A stretch of DNA of 64,000 bases. Source: Nakamurella deserti (lineage in GTDB: Bacteria; Actinomycetota; Actinomycetes; Mycobacteriales; Nakamurellaceae). Position 1 is the first letter of the stretch. The number at the start of each line of letters is the position of its first letter. A program made the translations under genes and the position numbers. The DNA lies in NCBI RefSeq assembly GCF_003260015.1, contig NZ_QCXS01000002.1, positions 1,364,001 to 1,428,000 on the forward strand. Reading direction: 5' to 3'. This document shows positions 27,873 through 37,400 of this stretch, piece after piece. The notes under the pieces were generated by a model. That model ran no database searches and had not been told where the DNA came from. It worked only from the letters and a program-made list of their open reading frames with translations.

Positions 27873-29477
27873 TCAGCGGCGCCGCCGCCGGGTTCCGGTG
27901 ACGCTGCGGCCCAGCGCGCCGCCGACGGCGGTCCCCAGCGACTTCCAGAACGCCTTCACCGCCGGGTTCTGCGCGAGTTCGCCGAACAGGCCGCCCTCCT
28001 CCGGCGCCGGGTCGGGAACCCGGTTCGGCGCGGGCCGGTCGGTGGGTGCCGGCGTCGGCGTCGGTGTCGGTGCAGGTGCAGGTGCAGGTGCGGGCGGCGG
28101 GGCGAGACGGGCGGTGAGCATCTCGTAGGCGGAGTCGCGGTCGACCGCGGTGGCGTACGTCGCCCGCAACGGCGACGCGGCGACGGCGGCGGTGACCTGG
28201 TCGGCCGGCGCGGGCCCCATCAGCGACCGGGGTGCTCGGATCCGGGTCCAGGCGACGGGTGTCGGTGCCCCGGACTCGGAGAGCACGGTGACGATGGCCT
28301 CCCCCGTACCCAGGCTGGTCAACGCGGTGGCCAGGTCGTAGTCCGTCGTCGTCGGGTACGTCTTGACCGTGGTGGCCAACGCCTCCTGGTCCTGCGGGGT
28401 GAACGCGCGCAGCGCGTGCTGGACGCGGGCACCGAGCTGCGACAGCACCCCGGCGGGCACGTCGGTGGGCAGCTGGGTGCAGAAGAACACACCGACGCCC
28501 TTGCTCCGGATGAGCTTCACCGTCTGCTGCACCGCGGTCAGGAAGGCCTTGGACGCGTCGGCGAAGAGCAGGTGCGCCTCGTCGAAGAGGAACACCAGGC
28601 GGGGCCGGTCCGGGTCGCCGGCCTCGGGCAGCTGCTCGAACAGCTCCGACAGCAGCCACATCAGGAACGTCGACAGCAGCGCCGGCCGGGTCTGCACGAG
28701 CCGCGCGTCCAGCAGCGAGATCACCCCGCGCCCGTCGATCACCCGCATCAGATCGGCGACGTCGAGCTGCGGCTCGCCGAAGAAGACGTCACCGCCGTCG
28801 GCGTCGAGGTTGGCCAGCGCCCGCAGGATCACGCCGGCGGTGGCCTTCGACACCCCGCCGAGTCCCTCGAGATCGGCCTTCCCGGCCGCGCTGGTGAGGT
28901 GCATGATCACCGACCGCAGGTCCTTCAGGTCCAGCAGCGGCAGGTGCTGGTCGTCGGCCCAGTGGAAGATGAGCCCGAGCGTCGATTCCTGGGTGCCGTT
29001 CAGGTCGAGGACCTTCGACAGCAGGATCGGCCCGAAGCTGTCGATGCTGGCCCGGACCGGGATGGCGGTGCCCTGACCGGCGATCGACAGGTACTCGACC
29101 GGACAGGACGAGCCCTGCCAGCTGTCGCCCGTCTCGGCGGCACGGGTGGTGATGCGGTCGTCGGCGGTGCCCGCGACGGCCAACCCGGTCAGGTCACCCT
29201 TGACGTCGGGCATGAAGACGGGGACGCCGGCCGCCGACAGCTGCTCGGCGATGAGCTGCAGCGTCTTCGTCTTCCCGGTGCCGGTAGCGCCGGCGACGAG
29301 GCCGTGCCGGTTGAACATCGCCAGCGGGACGGACACCTGCGCGTGCGGATCGACCCGGCCGTCGACGACCACGGCGCCGAGGGTGACCGCGGCACCCTCG
29401 CTGCGGTAACCGTCGGCGATGCGCCGGGTGGCCTCGGCGGACGTGGCCGCGGGGCCTGCGGTGGTGGGGTCCGTCAT
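27873..29477 (-). CDS. HerA-like P-loop ATPase (DUF853 family)
   Basis: A 534-residue ATPase of the HerA/FtsK superfamily as found in DUF853 proteins. Walker A is GATGTGKT (63-70); Walker B is LVFLFDEAHLLF with Asp299 and Glu300, followed by the sensor region FFCTQLPTDVP. The C terminus has an Ala-Pro/Thr-Pro repeat linker (about residues 460-485), encoded by near-perfect GGTGCA repeats, and a basic RRRR end. The ATG at 29477 follows GGAGG. Relatives are proposed to pump or process DNA, but this group is not characterised and no NurA-type nuclease gene is adjacent. Confidence 0.88.
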   Translation of the reverse strand: MTDPTTAGPAATSAEATRRIADGYRSEGAAVTLGAVVVDGRVDPHAQVSVPLAMFNRHGLVAGATGTGKTKTLQLIAEQLSAAGVPVFMPDVKGDLTGLAVAGTADDRITTRAAETGDSWQGSSCPVEYLSIAGQGTAIPVRASIDSFGPILLSKVLDLNGTQESTLGLIFHWADDQHLPLLDLKDLRSVIMHLTSAAGKADLEGLGGVSKATAGVILRALANLDADGGDVFFGEPQLDVADLMRVIDGRGVISLLDARLVQTRPALLSTFLMWLLSELFEQLPEAGDPDRPRLVFLFDEAHLLFADASKAFLTAVQQTVKLIRSKGVGVFFCTQLPTDVPAGVLSQLGARVQHALRAFTPQDQEALATTVKTYPTTTDYDLATALTSLGTGEAIVTVLSESGAPTPVAWTRIRAPRSLMGPAPADQVTAAVAASPLRATYATAVDRDSAYEMLTARLAPPPAPAPAPAPTPTPTPAPTDRPAPNRVPDPAPEEGGLFGELAQNPAVKAFWKSLGTAVGGALGRSVTGTRRRRR

Positions 29478-29620
29478 GGGTCTTCCGCCTCCCGGGCCGC
29501 TCGGGGCGTCGCCGGCCACGCCAGGCAGCCTAGCCATCCGTCGTCGCCGCCCACGGTGTGCGGGCGAACGCGCCGGTCTCGTCCCGAATGGGCCAGTCCC
29601 GGCGCACTAGCATTCGTCGG

Positions 29621-30232
29621 ATGAACGACAGGCTGGTGTGGATCGACTGCGAGATGACCGGGCTCGATCTGAAGAAGGACGCGCTGATCGAGATCGCGGC
29701 CCTCGTGACCGACTCCGATCTCAACATCCTCGGCGACGGTGTGGACATCGTGATCCACGCCGACGACGAGGCGCTGGCCGGGATGCCGGAGGTGGTGGTG
29801 GCGATGCACGCCGCGTCGGGACTGACCGAGGAGGTGCGGCGGTCCACGGTGACCCTGCGGGAGGCCGAGGAGCAGGTGCTCGCCTACATCCGCGAGTTCG
29901 TCCCCGATCCGCGGACGGCGCCGCTGGCCGGCAACTCCATCGGGACCGACCGCGGCTACATCTCCCGCGACATGCCGGAACTGGACGAGCATCTGCACTA
30001 CCGGATGATCGACGTGTCGTCGATCAAGGAGCTGTGCCGGCGCTGGTACCCGCGCATCTACTTCGCCCAGCCCGCGAAGGGCATGGCGCACCGGGCGCTG
30101 GCCGACATCAAGGAGTCCATCCGGGAGCTGGCCTACTACCGGCAGACCGCGTTCGTCGCCGCCCCCGGGCCGACCAGCGAGGAAGCCCAGGCGGTGGCCG
30201 CGACCCTGCTCGCGGCCGACGGGATGGCCTGA
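29621..30232 (+). CDS. orn: Oligoribonuclease
   Basis: A 203-residue DEDDh exonuclease that degrades 2-5-nucleotide RNA fragments and linear dinucleotides such as pGpG to mononucleotides. The DEDD residues begin with Asp9 and Glu11 in [26 protein letters not shown] and [15 protein letters not shown] supply the later acids and the histidine. The ATG at 29621 gives the normal family length. tRNA-His follows 62 bases downstream on the same strand, a common actinobacterial arrangement. Confidence 0.97.
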   Translation: MNDRLVWIDCEMTGLDLKKDALIEIAALVTDSDLNILGDGVDIVIHADDEALAGMPEVVVAMHAASGLTEEVRRSTVTLREAEEQVLAYIREFVPDPRTAPLAGNSIGTDRGYISRDMPELDEHLHYRMIDVSSIKELCRRWYPRIYFAQPAKGMAHRALADIKESIRELAYYRQTAFVAAPGPTSEEAQAVAATLLAADGMA

Positions 30233-30294
30233 CCGGTTCGGAGCACGGCTTCCGTTCGGGTAAGCTGATCCCCGGTCGTTTCGGCGGCCAGCAT

Positions 30295-30371
30295 GGCGGT
30301 CGTAGCTCAGCTGGTAGAGCACTGGCTTGTGGTGCCGGTGGTCGCGGGTTCAAGTCCCGTCGATCGCCCCA
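30295..30371 (+). tRNA. tRNA-His (anticodon GTG)
   Basis: The acceptor GCGGTCG (30296-30302) pairs with CGATCGC (30361-30367). An extra G at 30295 faces the C at 30368, the G-1:C73 pair that marks histidine tRNAs. The D-arm GCTCAGCTGGTAGAGC, an anticodon loop with TTGTGGT, a T-arm GTTCAAGTC and an encoded CCA (30369-30371) are all present. Confidence 0.97.
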
Positions 30372-30398
30372 TGCAGTGGTTGGCAGTACCGGTATCCG

Positions 30399-30440
30399 AC
30401 AGGGCCGTGTCAGCGAGGTCGCCTCGCGGCACGGCCCTGT
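30399..30440 (+). terminator. Terminator after tRNA-His
   Basis: ACAGGGCCGTG pairs with CACGGCCCTGT over 11 bases, with an inner GCGAGG/CCTCGC helix, followed by TCCCGTTTCC. It ends 41 bases before the next start. Confidence 0.8.
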
Positions 30441-30480
30441 TCCCGTTTCCGGCCCCGGCCGGGTGTCGAGAGGCCCACCG

Positions 30481-31851
30481 ATGCAGACCGCGCTCGAGGT
30501 GACCGTCATCGCCGGCGGTGCGATCGCCACCGTCGACGCCGGCGACACCGAGTACGCCGATGGCCATCTCGTCCTGCAGGGCAACCGGATCGTGGCGGTG
30601 GGCCCCGGGCCCGCGCCCGCCGAGTGGCTGCGGGTGGCCACCCGCACCATCGACGGGCGGGGCACCCTGAGCACCCCCGGCCTGGTGAACACCCACCACC
30701 ACCTCTACCAGTGGATCACCCGCGGCTACGCCCAGAACAGCGGCCTGTTCGGCTGGCTGACCACGCTGTACCCGGTGTGGGAGCGGCTCGACGAGGAGGC
30801 GGTGCACGCCGCCGCCGCAGCCAACCTCGGCTGGTTGTCGCTGTCGGGCTGCACCCTGACCACCGACCACCACTACGTCTTCCCGCGCGACGGCGGCGAT
30901 CTGCTCGCCGCCGAGATCCGCGGTGCCCGCGACGTCGGCATCCGCTTCCACCCCACCCGCGGCTCCATGGACCTCGGACGGTCGGCGGGCGGGCTGCCGC
31001 CGGACTCGGTCGTCGAGGACACCGAGAAGGCCCTGCTGGCCACCGAACTGGCCATCACCACCTGGCACGACCCGAGCCCTGATGCGATGCTGCAGATCGG
31101 CGTCGCCCCGTGTTCGCCGTTCTCGGTCACCGCGGAGCTGATGACCGGTGCCGCCGAACTCGCCCGCCGCCACGGCGTGCGGCTGCACACGCACCTGTGC
31201 GAGACGCGCGACGAGAACGACTTCTGCCTCGAGACCTTCGGCCGCACCCCGGTCGACTACATCGCCGACCTGGGCTGGCTGGGTCCGGACGTCTGGTTCG
31301 CCCACAGCGTGTGGCCGTCGGAGCGCGACATCGCCACCTTCGCGGCCACGGGGACGTCGGTGGCGCACTGCCCGACGTCCAACGGCCGACTGGGCTCGGG
31401 GATCGCCCCGGTCGCGGACATGCTGGCCGCCGGCGTGCAGGTCGGCCTGGGCGTCGACGGTGCCGCCTCCAACGAGTCCGGCCGCCTCGTCGAGGAACCG
31501 CACCAGGCGTTGCTCGTGGCCCGCCTCCGCGGCGGTCCCGAGGCCATGACCGCGCGACAGGCGTTGCGGATGGCCACCTTCGGCGGCGCCCAGGTGCTGG
31601 GTCGCTCCGCCGACCTGGGCTCGCTGGAGGTCGGCAAGCTCGCCGACGTCGCCGTCTGGCGGGTCGACGACCTGGGCTCGGTGGACATCGCCGACCCGGT
31701 GTGCGCCGTGGTGTTCGGCTCCCGGCAGCCGCTGCGGCTGCTGGTCGTCGACGGTGTGCCGGTGGTGGAGCACGACACGCTCCAACGGGTCGACGCCGAG
31801 GCCCTCGCGCGCCGGTCCGGGACGGCCGCCCGGCGGCTGGCCGCACGCTGA
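30481..31851 (+). CDS. 8-oxoguanine deaminase-like amidohydrolase
   Basis: A 456-residue metal-dependent hydrolase of the ATZ/TRZ and guanine deaminase superfamily. The N-terminal metal-binding HxH is NTHHHLYQWI (His72, His74), with HTHLCETRDEND, FAHSVWPSE and LGVDGAASNES supplying the later His and Asp ligands. The pattern, including VNTHHHLYQW and a Cys/Ser-rich substrate loop, fits enzymes annotated as 8-oxoguanine deaminase; related s-triazine or other purine hydrolases cannot be excluded. It is preceded by the tRNA-His terminator and so has its own promoter. A broken SDR gene follows. Confidence 0.87.
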   Translation: MQTALEVTVIAGGAIATVDAGDTEYADGHLVLQGNRIVAVGPGPAPAEWLRVATRTIDGRGTLSTPGLVNTHHHLYQWITRGYAQNSGLFGWLTTLYPVWERLDEEAVHAAAAANLGWLSLSGCTLTTDHHYVFPRDGGDLLAAEIRGARDVGIRFHPTRGSMDLGRSAGGLPPDSVVEDTEKALLATELAITTWHDPSPDAMLQIGVAPCSPFSVTAELMTGAAELARRHGVRLHTHLCETRDENDFCLETFGRTPVDYIADLGWLGPDVWFAHSVWPSERDIATFAATGTSVAHCPTSNGRLGSGIAPVADMLAAGVQVGLGVDGAASNESGRLVEEPHQALLVARLRGGPEAMTARQALRMATFGGAQVLGRSADLGSLEVGKLADVAVWRVDDLGSVDIADPVCAVVFGSRQPLRLLVVDGVPVVEHDTLQRVDAEALARRSGTAARRLAAR

Positions 31852-31889
31852 GTCCCTCCCACCACCGCGGATCCGGCGCTCCGGGCGGC

Positions 31890-32392
31890 CTCTCGACGTA
31901 CAGGGTCTGCTGGTCTGGGTCGGATCGACCAGCACCCGCGGTGGCACCCCGCCCTACCTCGCGCCGTACTTCGCGGCCAAGGCCGCCGAGGACTCCCTGG
32001 CCGTGAGCTACGCCGCCGAGCTCGCGCGGTTCGGCATCGAGACCACCATCGTGGTGCCCGGGTCCTTCACCACCGGCACTGAACACTTCGCGCATGCCGG
32101 ACATCCCGCCGACGCCGAGGTCGCCGCCGCCTACGACGAGCGCTACGCGGGGTTGACGGCCCAGATCGGAGCCGGACTGGCAGAGCTCGCCCCGCCCGAC
32201 GCCGACCCGGCCGAGGTCGCGCGGGTCATCGTCGCCGCCGTGGACGCTCCTCGCGGTGCGCGCCCCTACAGGGTCCACGTCGACCCCGCCGACGACGGCG
32301 CGGAGGTCGTCAACGAGGTCGGTGACCGGGTGCGCCGGGAGTTCTACGACCGCATCGGGCTGGCCGATCTGCTGACCGCGCGCATCCGCTGA
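31890..32392 (+). pseudogene. 5'-truncated short-chain dehydrogenase (remnant)
   Basis: From about 31901 the frame reads GLLVWVGSTSTRGGTPPYL, then YFAAKAAEDSLAVSYAAEL. This is the SDR catalytic Ser and Tyr-x-x-x-Lys region of an NAD(P)-dependent reductase, and the C-terminal third follows in good condition to the stop at 32392. The N-terminal Rossmann half with TGxxxGxG is absent from all frames upstream, where the deaminase gene ends at 31851. No good start or ribosome-binding site precedes it. Its 3' end overlaps the convergent S51 peptidase gene by 49 bases. A deletion has probably removed the first half. Confidence 0.75.
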
Positions 32393-33144
32393 GCGTCGAC
32401 GGGCGCACCGCCCGCGAACGAGGTGACGTGCGCGCCGCCGGCACCGTCACCGGATGGCCGGACGAGGTGCACCCGCCCGGCCCCCGCGACGGTGGCGGAA
32501 CCGTCGAGGGCGACCTGCAGCACGGTGTCCTCGTCCAGGGCCATCCCACTCCCGACCTGTCCGCCGGCCACCGCGGCGACAAGGCGTCCGAGGGTGCCCC
32601 ATTGGGCGGCGTGCACGTCCACCGCGAACGGCACCAGGCCCAGACCGTCCACCACGGTGACCTCGTCCAGGTCTTCACCGGCGTCCTCGGGGCAGACCGG
32701 GACCCCCCGATCACGCCAGCCGCCGACCACGGCGCGGTCCGCAGCCACCGCGGCGCCGGCCGAGAATCCCGCGTAGGGCACACCCGCGGCCACCTGCGCA
32801 CGGATGAGATCGCCTGCGGGGGCGAGAGACTCCGCATACGCCGGCGTCAGCCCGCCGCAGATCAGCAGGCCGTGCGCCGCCGCCACGATCGATCGTCGCT
32901 CGTCGGACAGCGGCGACCCCGACGGGATCAGGACCGGCACCGGTGTGCAGGCCGCCGTCCGCACCAGCACGTCGGCCCACCGCTGGACCTGTTCCGCGCC
33001 GTCCCCCTCGTCGATGACGACGCACGCGATCCTCGGCGCTTCACCGGCCGCCCGTTCGGCTGCGCGCCACAGGAACGGCCCCCACAGCGCATCCCGGTGC
33101 GCGTCCGACCAACCACCACCGACGAGGAAGATCCCAGGCTCCAT
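32344..33144 (-). CDS. Peptidase S51 / dipeptidase E-like protein
   Basis: A 266-residue class I glutamine amidotransferase-fold protein. FLVGGGWSD at the N terminus, LLICGGLTPAY, and the nucleophile elbow AGFSAGAAVAAD with Ser128 match the S51 (dipeptidase E and cyanophycinase) family. These enzymes cut Asp-containing or cyanophycin-type peptides; which applies here is unknown. The ATG at 33144 is preferred over the long arginine-rich upstream extension. The C-terminal ~16 residues are encoded over the end of the SDR remnant. Confidence 0.82.
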   Translation of the reverse strand: MEPGIFLVGGGWSDAHRDALWGPFLWRAAERAAGEAPRIACVVIDEGDGAEQVQRWADVLVRTAACTPVPVLIPSGSPLSDERRSIVAAAHGLLICGGLTPAYAESLAPAGDLIRAQVAAGVPYAGFSAGAAVAADRAVVGGWRDRGVPVCPEDAGEDLDEVTVVDGLGLVPFAVDVHAAQWGTLGRLVAAVAGGQVGSGMALDEDTVLQVALDGSATVAGAGRVHLVRPSGDGAGGAHVTSFAGGAPVDAQRMRAVSRSASPMRS

Positions 33145-33472
33145 GCCGCAGAGTCTGCCCGAGGCACCGGTGGAGGTCCGGGGCGACTCCGCCGTCGCCG
33201 CCCCGCTCCCCGTCGGTCCCCGACGGCGAGCGGCAGCGACCCGGATGCGTCGGTTGCCCGGCGGCTCGGGCTGCGTTCCGCCCTGCGCCGGAAGGCCGGG
33301 GAACCACCGGCCGACCGTCCTGCCTGAGCTGGGGGCTTCACCTGCACCGGCCGGCGGGCGTGGCGGGGCGATCACCCTCCGGACCTCCGTGCGACCGGCG
33401 GTTCGCCTACTGTCCACCACCCGCAGCCGGAGTCGACCGGGCAGGCAGGTCACGACCCGGAGGGGCCGCTGA
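33145..33472. other. Intergenic region with no recognisable gene
   Basis: 328 bases lie between the S51 peptidase start and the AraC stop, both on the minus strand. It should contain the peptidase promoter. No tRNA, strong hairpin or conserved frame is visible. Confidence 0.5.
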
Positions 33473-34351
33473 TCAGCCCTTGCGCTGCGCCCGGTAGGCA
33501 CTCGCGGTCATCCCGTGCACCGCCCGGAACTGACGCGCGAAGTAGAACGAATCGGAGTACCCGGCTGCGGTGGCGACGGCGACGACCGGGCGGTCGGTGG
33601 TGTCCAGCAGTTCGCGGGCCACCGCCATCCGCAGCTGCGTCTGGTACTGGTGCACCGCGCAGCCGGTCTGTCGGCGGAACAGAGCGGCGAAGTGGGAGGT
33701 CGAGAACCCGGCCTGCGCCGCGAGTTCCGCCACGGCGACTCGTTCCGACAGGTGGGCGCGGATGTGCGCCCGCGCCTGTTCCACCGCGGTGGTCCCCGCG
33801 GTCACCGGACGCCCGGCCTCGGTCGGTCCGGCAGCCAGCAGCGCCAGGAGGTTCCAGGCCGCGCCGGATGCGGCGATCAGGTTGCGGCGGGTCTCGTCGC
33901 GCTCCATCCGATCGAGGATGTCGCGGACCAGCGCGACCATCTCGTCGAAGTCGTGGGTTCCGGAGACCGGGCGTTCCGCGGTGAGCCGGGTCGCCCGGAG
34001 CAACTCCGGCACGTCGGCGCCGGCCACGTGCAGCCACCAGATCGTCCAGGGATCGTCCGGATCGGCCGCATAGCTGTGCGGCCGGTGGGCCGGTAGCACC
34101 ACCACCTGACGGGGCCAGACCCGATGTTCGGCGCCGTCGACCGTCACCGCACCGAGACCCGACGAGCACAGGATCACCACCGTCTGGGGAACACCGTCCG
34201 GTCGTGTCATCCCGTGCTGCGCGGCGTGCGGGAAGTGGCCGGCGTCGGTGACCAGGAGCCGGCCCGTGAGGGGCGCCGACAGCGCCTGACCGACCGCGGG
34301 CCGTGGCAGCACCCGCAGTCGTTGACCGGGGAACCCGTCGGCGATGAGCAC
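33473..34351 (-). CDS. AraC-family transcriptional regulator
   Basis: A 292-residue regulator. The N-terminal cupin-type sugar-sensing domain (about 20-165, with VVVLPAHRPHSYAAD and WWLHVAG) is followed by the double helix-turn-helix of AraC/XylS proteins (about 190-292: LAAQAGFSTSHFAALFRRQTG, then AVATAAGYSDSFYFARQFRAVHG). The start is GTG at 34351. It is divergent from the DUF5107 gene, and the plus-strand sugar transport operon follows that gene, so it is the likely activator of this locus. Confidence 0.92.
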   Translation of the reverse strand: MLIADGFPGQRLRVLPRPAVGQALSAPLTGRLLVTDAGHFPHAAQHGMTRPDGVPQTVVILCSSGLGAVTVDGAEHRVWPRQVVVLPAHRPHSYAADPDDPWTIWWLHVAGADVPELLRATRLTAERPVSGTHDFDEMVALVRDILDRMERDETRRNLIAASGAAWNLLALLAAGPTEAGRPVTAGTTAVEQARAHIRAHLSERVAVAELAAQAGFSTSHFAALFRRQTGCAVHQYQTQLRMAVARELLDTTDRPVVAVATAAGYSDSFYFARQFRAVHGMTASAYRAQRKG

Positions 34352-34443
34352 CCACCGATACTGCGCGGTGATCGTCGTTTCGTCCAGCTATCTCAGCGGA
34401 TCGGACATTCACCGCCGCCTCCACCCGTCGCTACGGTTGCGCC

Positions 34444-37400
34444 ATGCTCAACGACGACGCAATCGGTGACGAGTCCCGCCTGGTGTTGCCGCCGCGGCCC
34501 GGTCACCTCGACGGGGTCGGCGTCGCCGCCTGGTCCGAGCCCGTGGACATCGACACCTATCTGCCGGCGGCGCCGGACCGCTACCCCGCGTTCCTCGAGA
34601 ACCGTGTCTACCAGGGGTCGTCCGGGCGGGTGTACCCGTTGCCGTTCTGCGAGCGCATCGATCCAGTCAAGCGACCCCACCGCTGGCAGGCCGTGCACCT
34701 GGAGAACCGCTTCGTCCGGTTGATGATCCTGCCGGAGCTGGGCGGCCGGATCCACGTCGGCCTGGACCGGATCACCGGTTACGACTTCTTCTACCGCAAC
34801 AACGTCATCAAACCGGCGCTGGTGGGACTCGCCGGGCCGTGGATCGCGGGAGGGGTGGAGTTCAACTGGCCGCAACACCACCGGCCGGCCACCTTCCTGC
34901 CCACCGACGTGTCCATCGAGGCCGACGACGACGGCAGTGTGACCGTCTGGTGCTCCGACCACGATCCGATGGCCCGGATGAAGGGAATGCACGGCATCCG
35001 GCTCCGGCCGGACAGTTCGGTCATCGAGGTGCGGGTGCGCCTGTACAACCGGACGGAGCAGCGGCAGACCTTCCTGTGGTGGGCCAACGTCGCCGCCGCC
35101 GTGCACGAGGACTACCAGTCGTTCTTCCCCACCGACGTCACGCACGTCGCCGACCACGCCAAGCGTGCGGTCACCACCTTCCCGCGGGCCACCGGCCGGT
35201 ACTACGGAGTCGACTACGCCGCCCGCGCCGCCGATCCGGCGTCCCCGGACGCGGACCGGCTGGACTGGTACTGCAACATCCCGGTGCCCACGTCCTACAT
35301 GGTGACCGGTACCGCGGACGACTTCTTCGGTGGTTACGACCACCGCGCCGGCGCGGGCTTCGTGCACTGGGCGGACCGGCACGTCGCGCCCGGCAAGAAG
35401 CAGTGGACCTGGGGCAACGCACCGTTCGGCTGGGCGTGGGATGCGAACCTCACCGACGGCGACGGCCCCTACGTCGAGTTGATGGCGGGCGCCTACACCG
35501 ACAACCAGCCCGACTTCAGCTTCCTCGCGCCCGGGGAGACGAAGATCTTCAGCCAGTTCTGGTACCCGATCCAGGGCATCGGACCGGTGTCGCAGGCCAC
35601 CCGGGACGCCGCGGTGAGCCTGACCCGGGTCGCGACGGCCGGCAGCGCGCGGTGTCTCGTCGGCGTCGCGGTGACCGCGGACCGTCCCGACGCGGTGGTC
35701 AGCCTGCGTGACACCGACGGCGCGGTCCGGTGGAGCGAGGCGGCGGCACTGTCCGTGGGCGCGGGCTTCGTCCGGGAGGTGGAGCTGTCCGGGTTGTCCG
35801 CGGACGCGGACCTCGAGGTGGTGGTCACGGCCGGCGGCGTCGAGCTGGTGTCGTGGCGGCCGGCACCGGGTACGCCGGTCCCGGCACCGGTGCTGGCCAC
35901 CGAGCCGCCGGTCCCGGGCGACATCGTCTCCAACGACGAGCTCTACCTGACCGGGTTGCACCTCGAGCAGTACCGTCACGCCACCCGGTTGCCCGAGCCG
36001 TACTGGGCCGAAGCGGTGCGTCGCGACCCGGGCGACATCCGCAGCAACGTCGCCCTCGGCGCCCGGTTGCACGACGCCGGTCGCTACGACGAGGCGCTGC
36101 CCTACTTCGAGCGCGCCGTGACCCGGTCCGTCGCCCGCAACCCGAACCCGGCGGACGGCACCGCGCACTACCGGTGGGGTGTCACCCTGGCCCATCTGGG
36201 GCGGACGACGGAGGCCTACGAGGCCCTCAGCACCGCTGCCTGGTGTCCTGGCTGGCAGTCCGCCGCGCACACCGCGCTGGCCCGGCTGGACGCCCGGGCC
36301 GGCCGGTGTCAGGAGGCCCTGGACCATGCGCGCTCGGCCCTGCGCACGGAGGCCGACCATCTGCAGGCGATGGCGCTGGCCGTGCTCCTGCTGCGCCGGC
36401 TCGGTCGAGCGGCGGAAGCCGACGAGCTGCTGGCGGCGGCGCGGGCGCTGGACCCGCTGGACGTCTGGACCGCCCATCTCGCCGGGCGGATGATCACCGA
36501 CGACCCGCAGACCCGGCTCGACGTGGCACTGGAGTACGCCGCCGCCGGGTTCTTCGACGAGGCTCTCGCCGTCCTCGACTCGGCGGTCGACGGCAGTGCG
36601 CGCCTCGCTGCGGGGCAGACCGGCGTCGCGCCTCTGGTGCACTACCACCGCGCGGTCCTGCTGGACGTGACCGGACGGCCCGATGCGGCCGCCGACGCCC
36701 GCGCCGCCGCGCGGGCCGCCGACGCCCGGTGGTGCCTCCCGTCCCGGCTCTCCGATGTCGATGCGCTGCTCGCGGCCACCGCCGCCGAGCCCGACGACGG
36801 GCTGGCCCGGCTGCTGCTCGGCAGCTGGTTCTACGACCGCCGCCAGTACGACGTGGCACTCGAGCACTGGTCGGCATCGGCGGCCGCCCGACCGGCCGAT
36901 CCGGTGGTGCACCGCAACCTCGGCCTCGCCGCGTACAACGTGTCCGCCGACACCGCAGCGGCGGTCGCTTCCTACGGGCGGGCCCTGGAGCAGGCGCCGG
37001 ACGACGACCGCCTCTGGTACGAGTCCGACCAGCTCGCCGAGATCACCGGCGTCGCGCCGGCGGAACGGCTGCGGCGTCTCCAATCCCGCCGTGACATCGT
37101 GTCCCGCCGGGACGATCTCACCGTCGTGCTGGCCCGGCTGCTGGTGGCCGCGGAGCGCGCCGACGAGGCGTGGGAGCTGATCGCCGGTCGACGGTTCCAG
37201 CCGTGGGAGGGCGGTGAGGGACAGGTGCTCGCCGCCTGGGACCAGGCGGTCCTGGCCCAGGCCGACCGGGCGCTGGACGCAGGCGACCCGACGGCGGCGG
37301 TCGATCATCTGCGGACGGCGTTCCGACCGCCCTCGTCCCTGGGTGAGGCGCCGCACCTGCTGGCCAACCGCTCGCACCTGGAGCTCGCACTCGGAGACGC

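Noticed and set aside
28040..28100. Microsatellite as a phase-variation switch
   Set aside because: The repeat unit is six bases, so length changes keep the reading frame and only alter the proline-rich linker.
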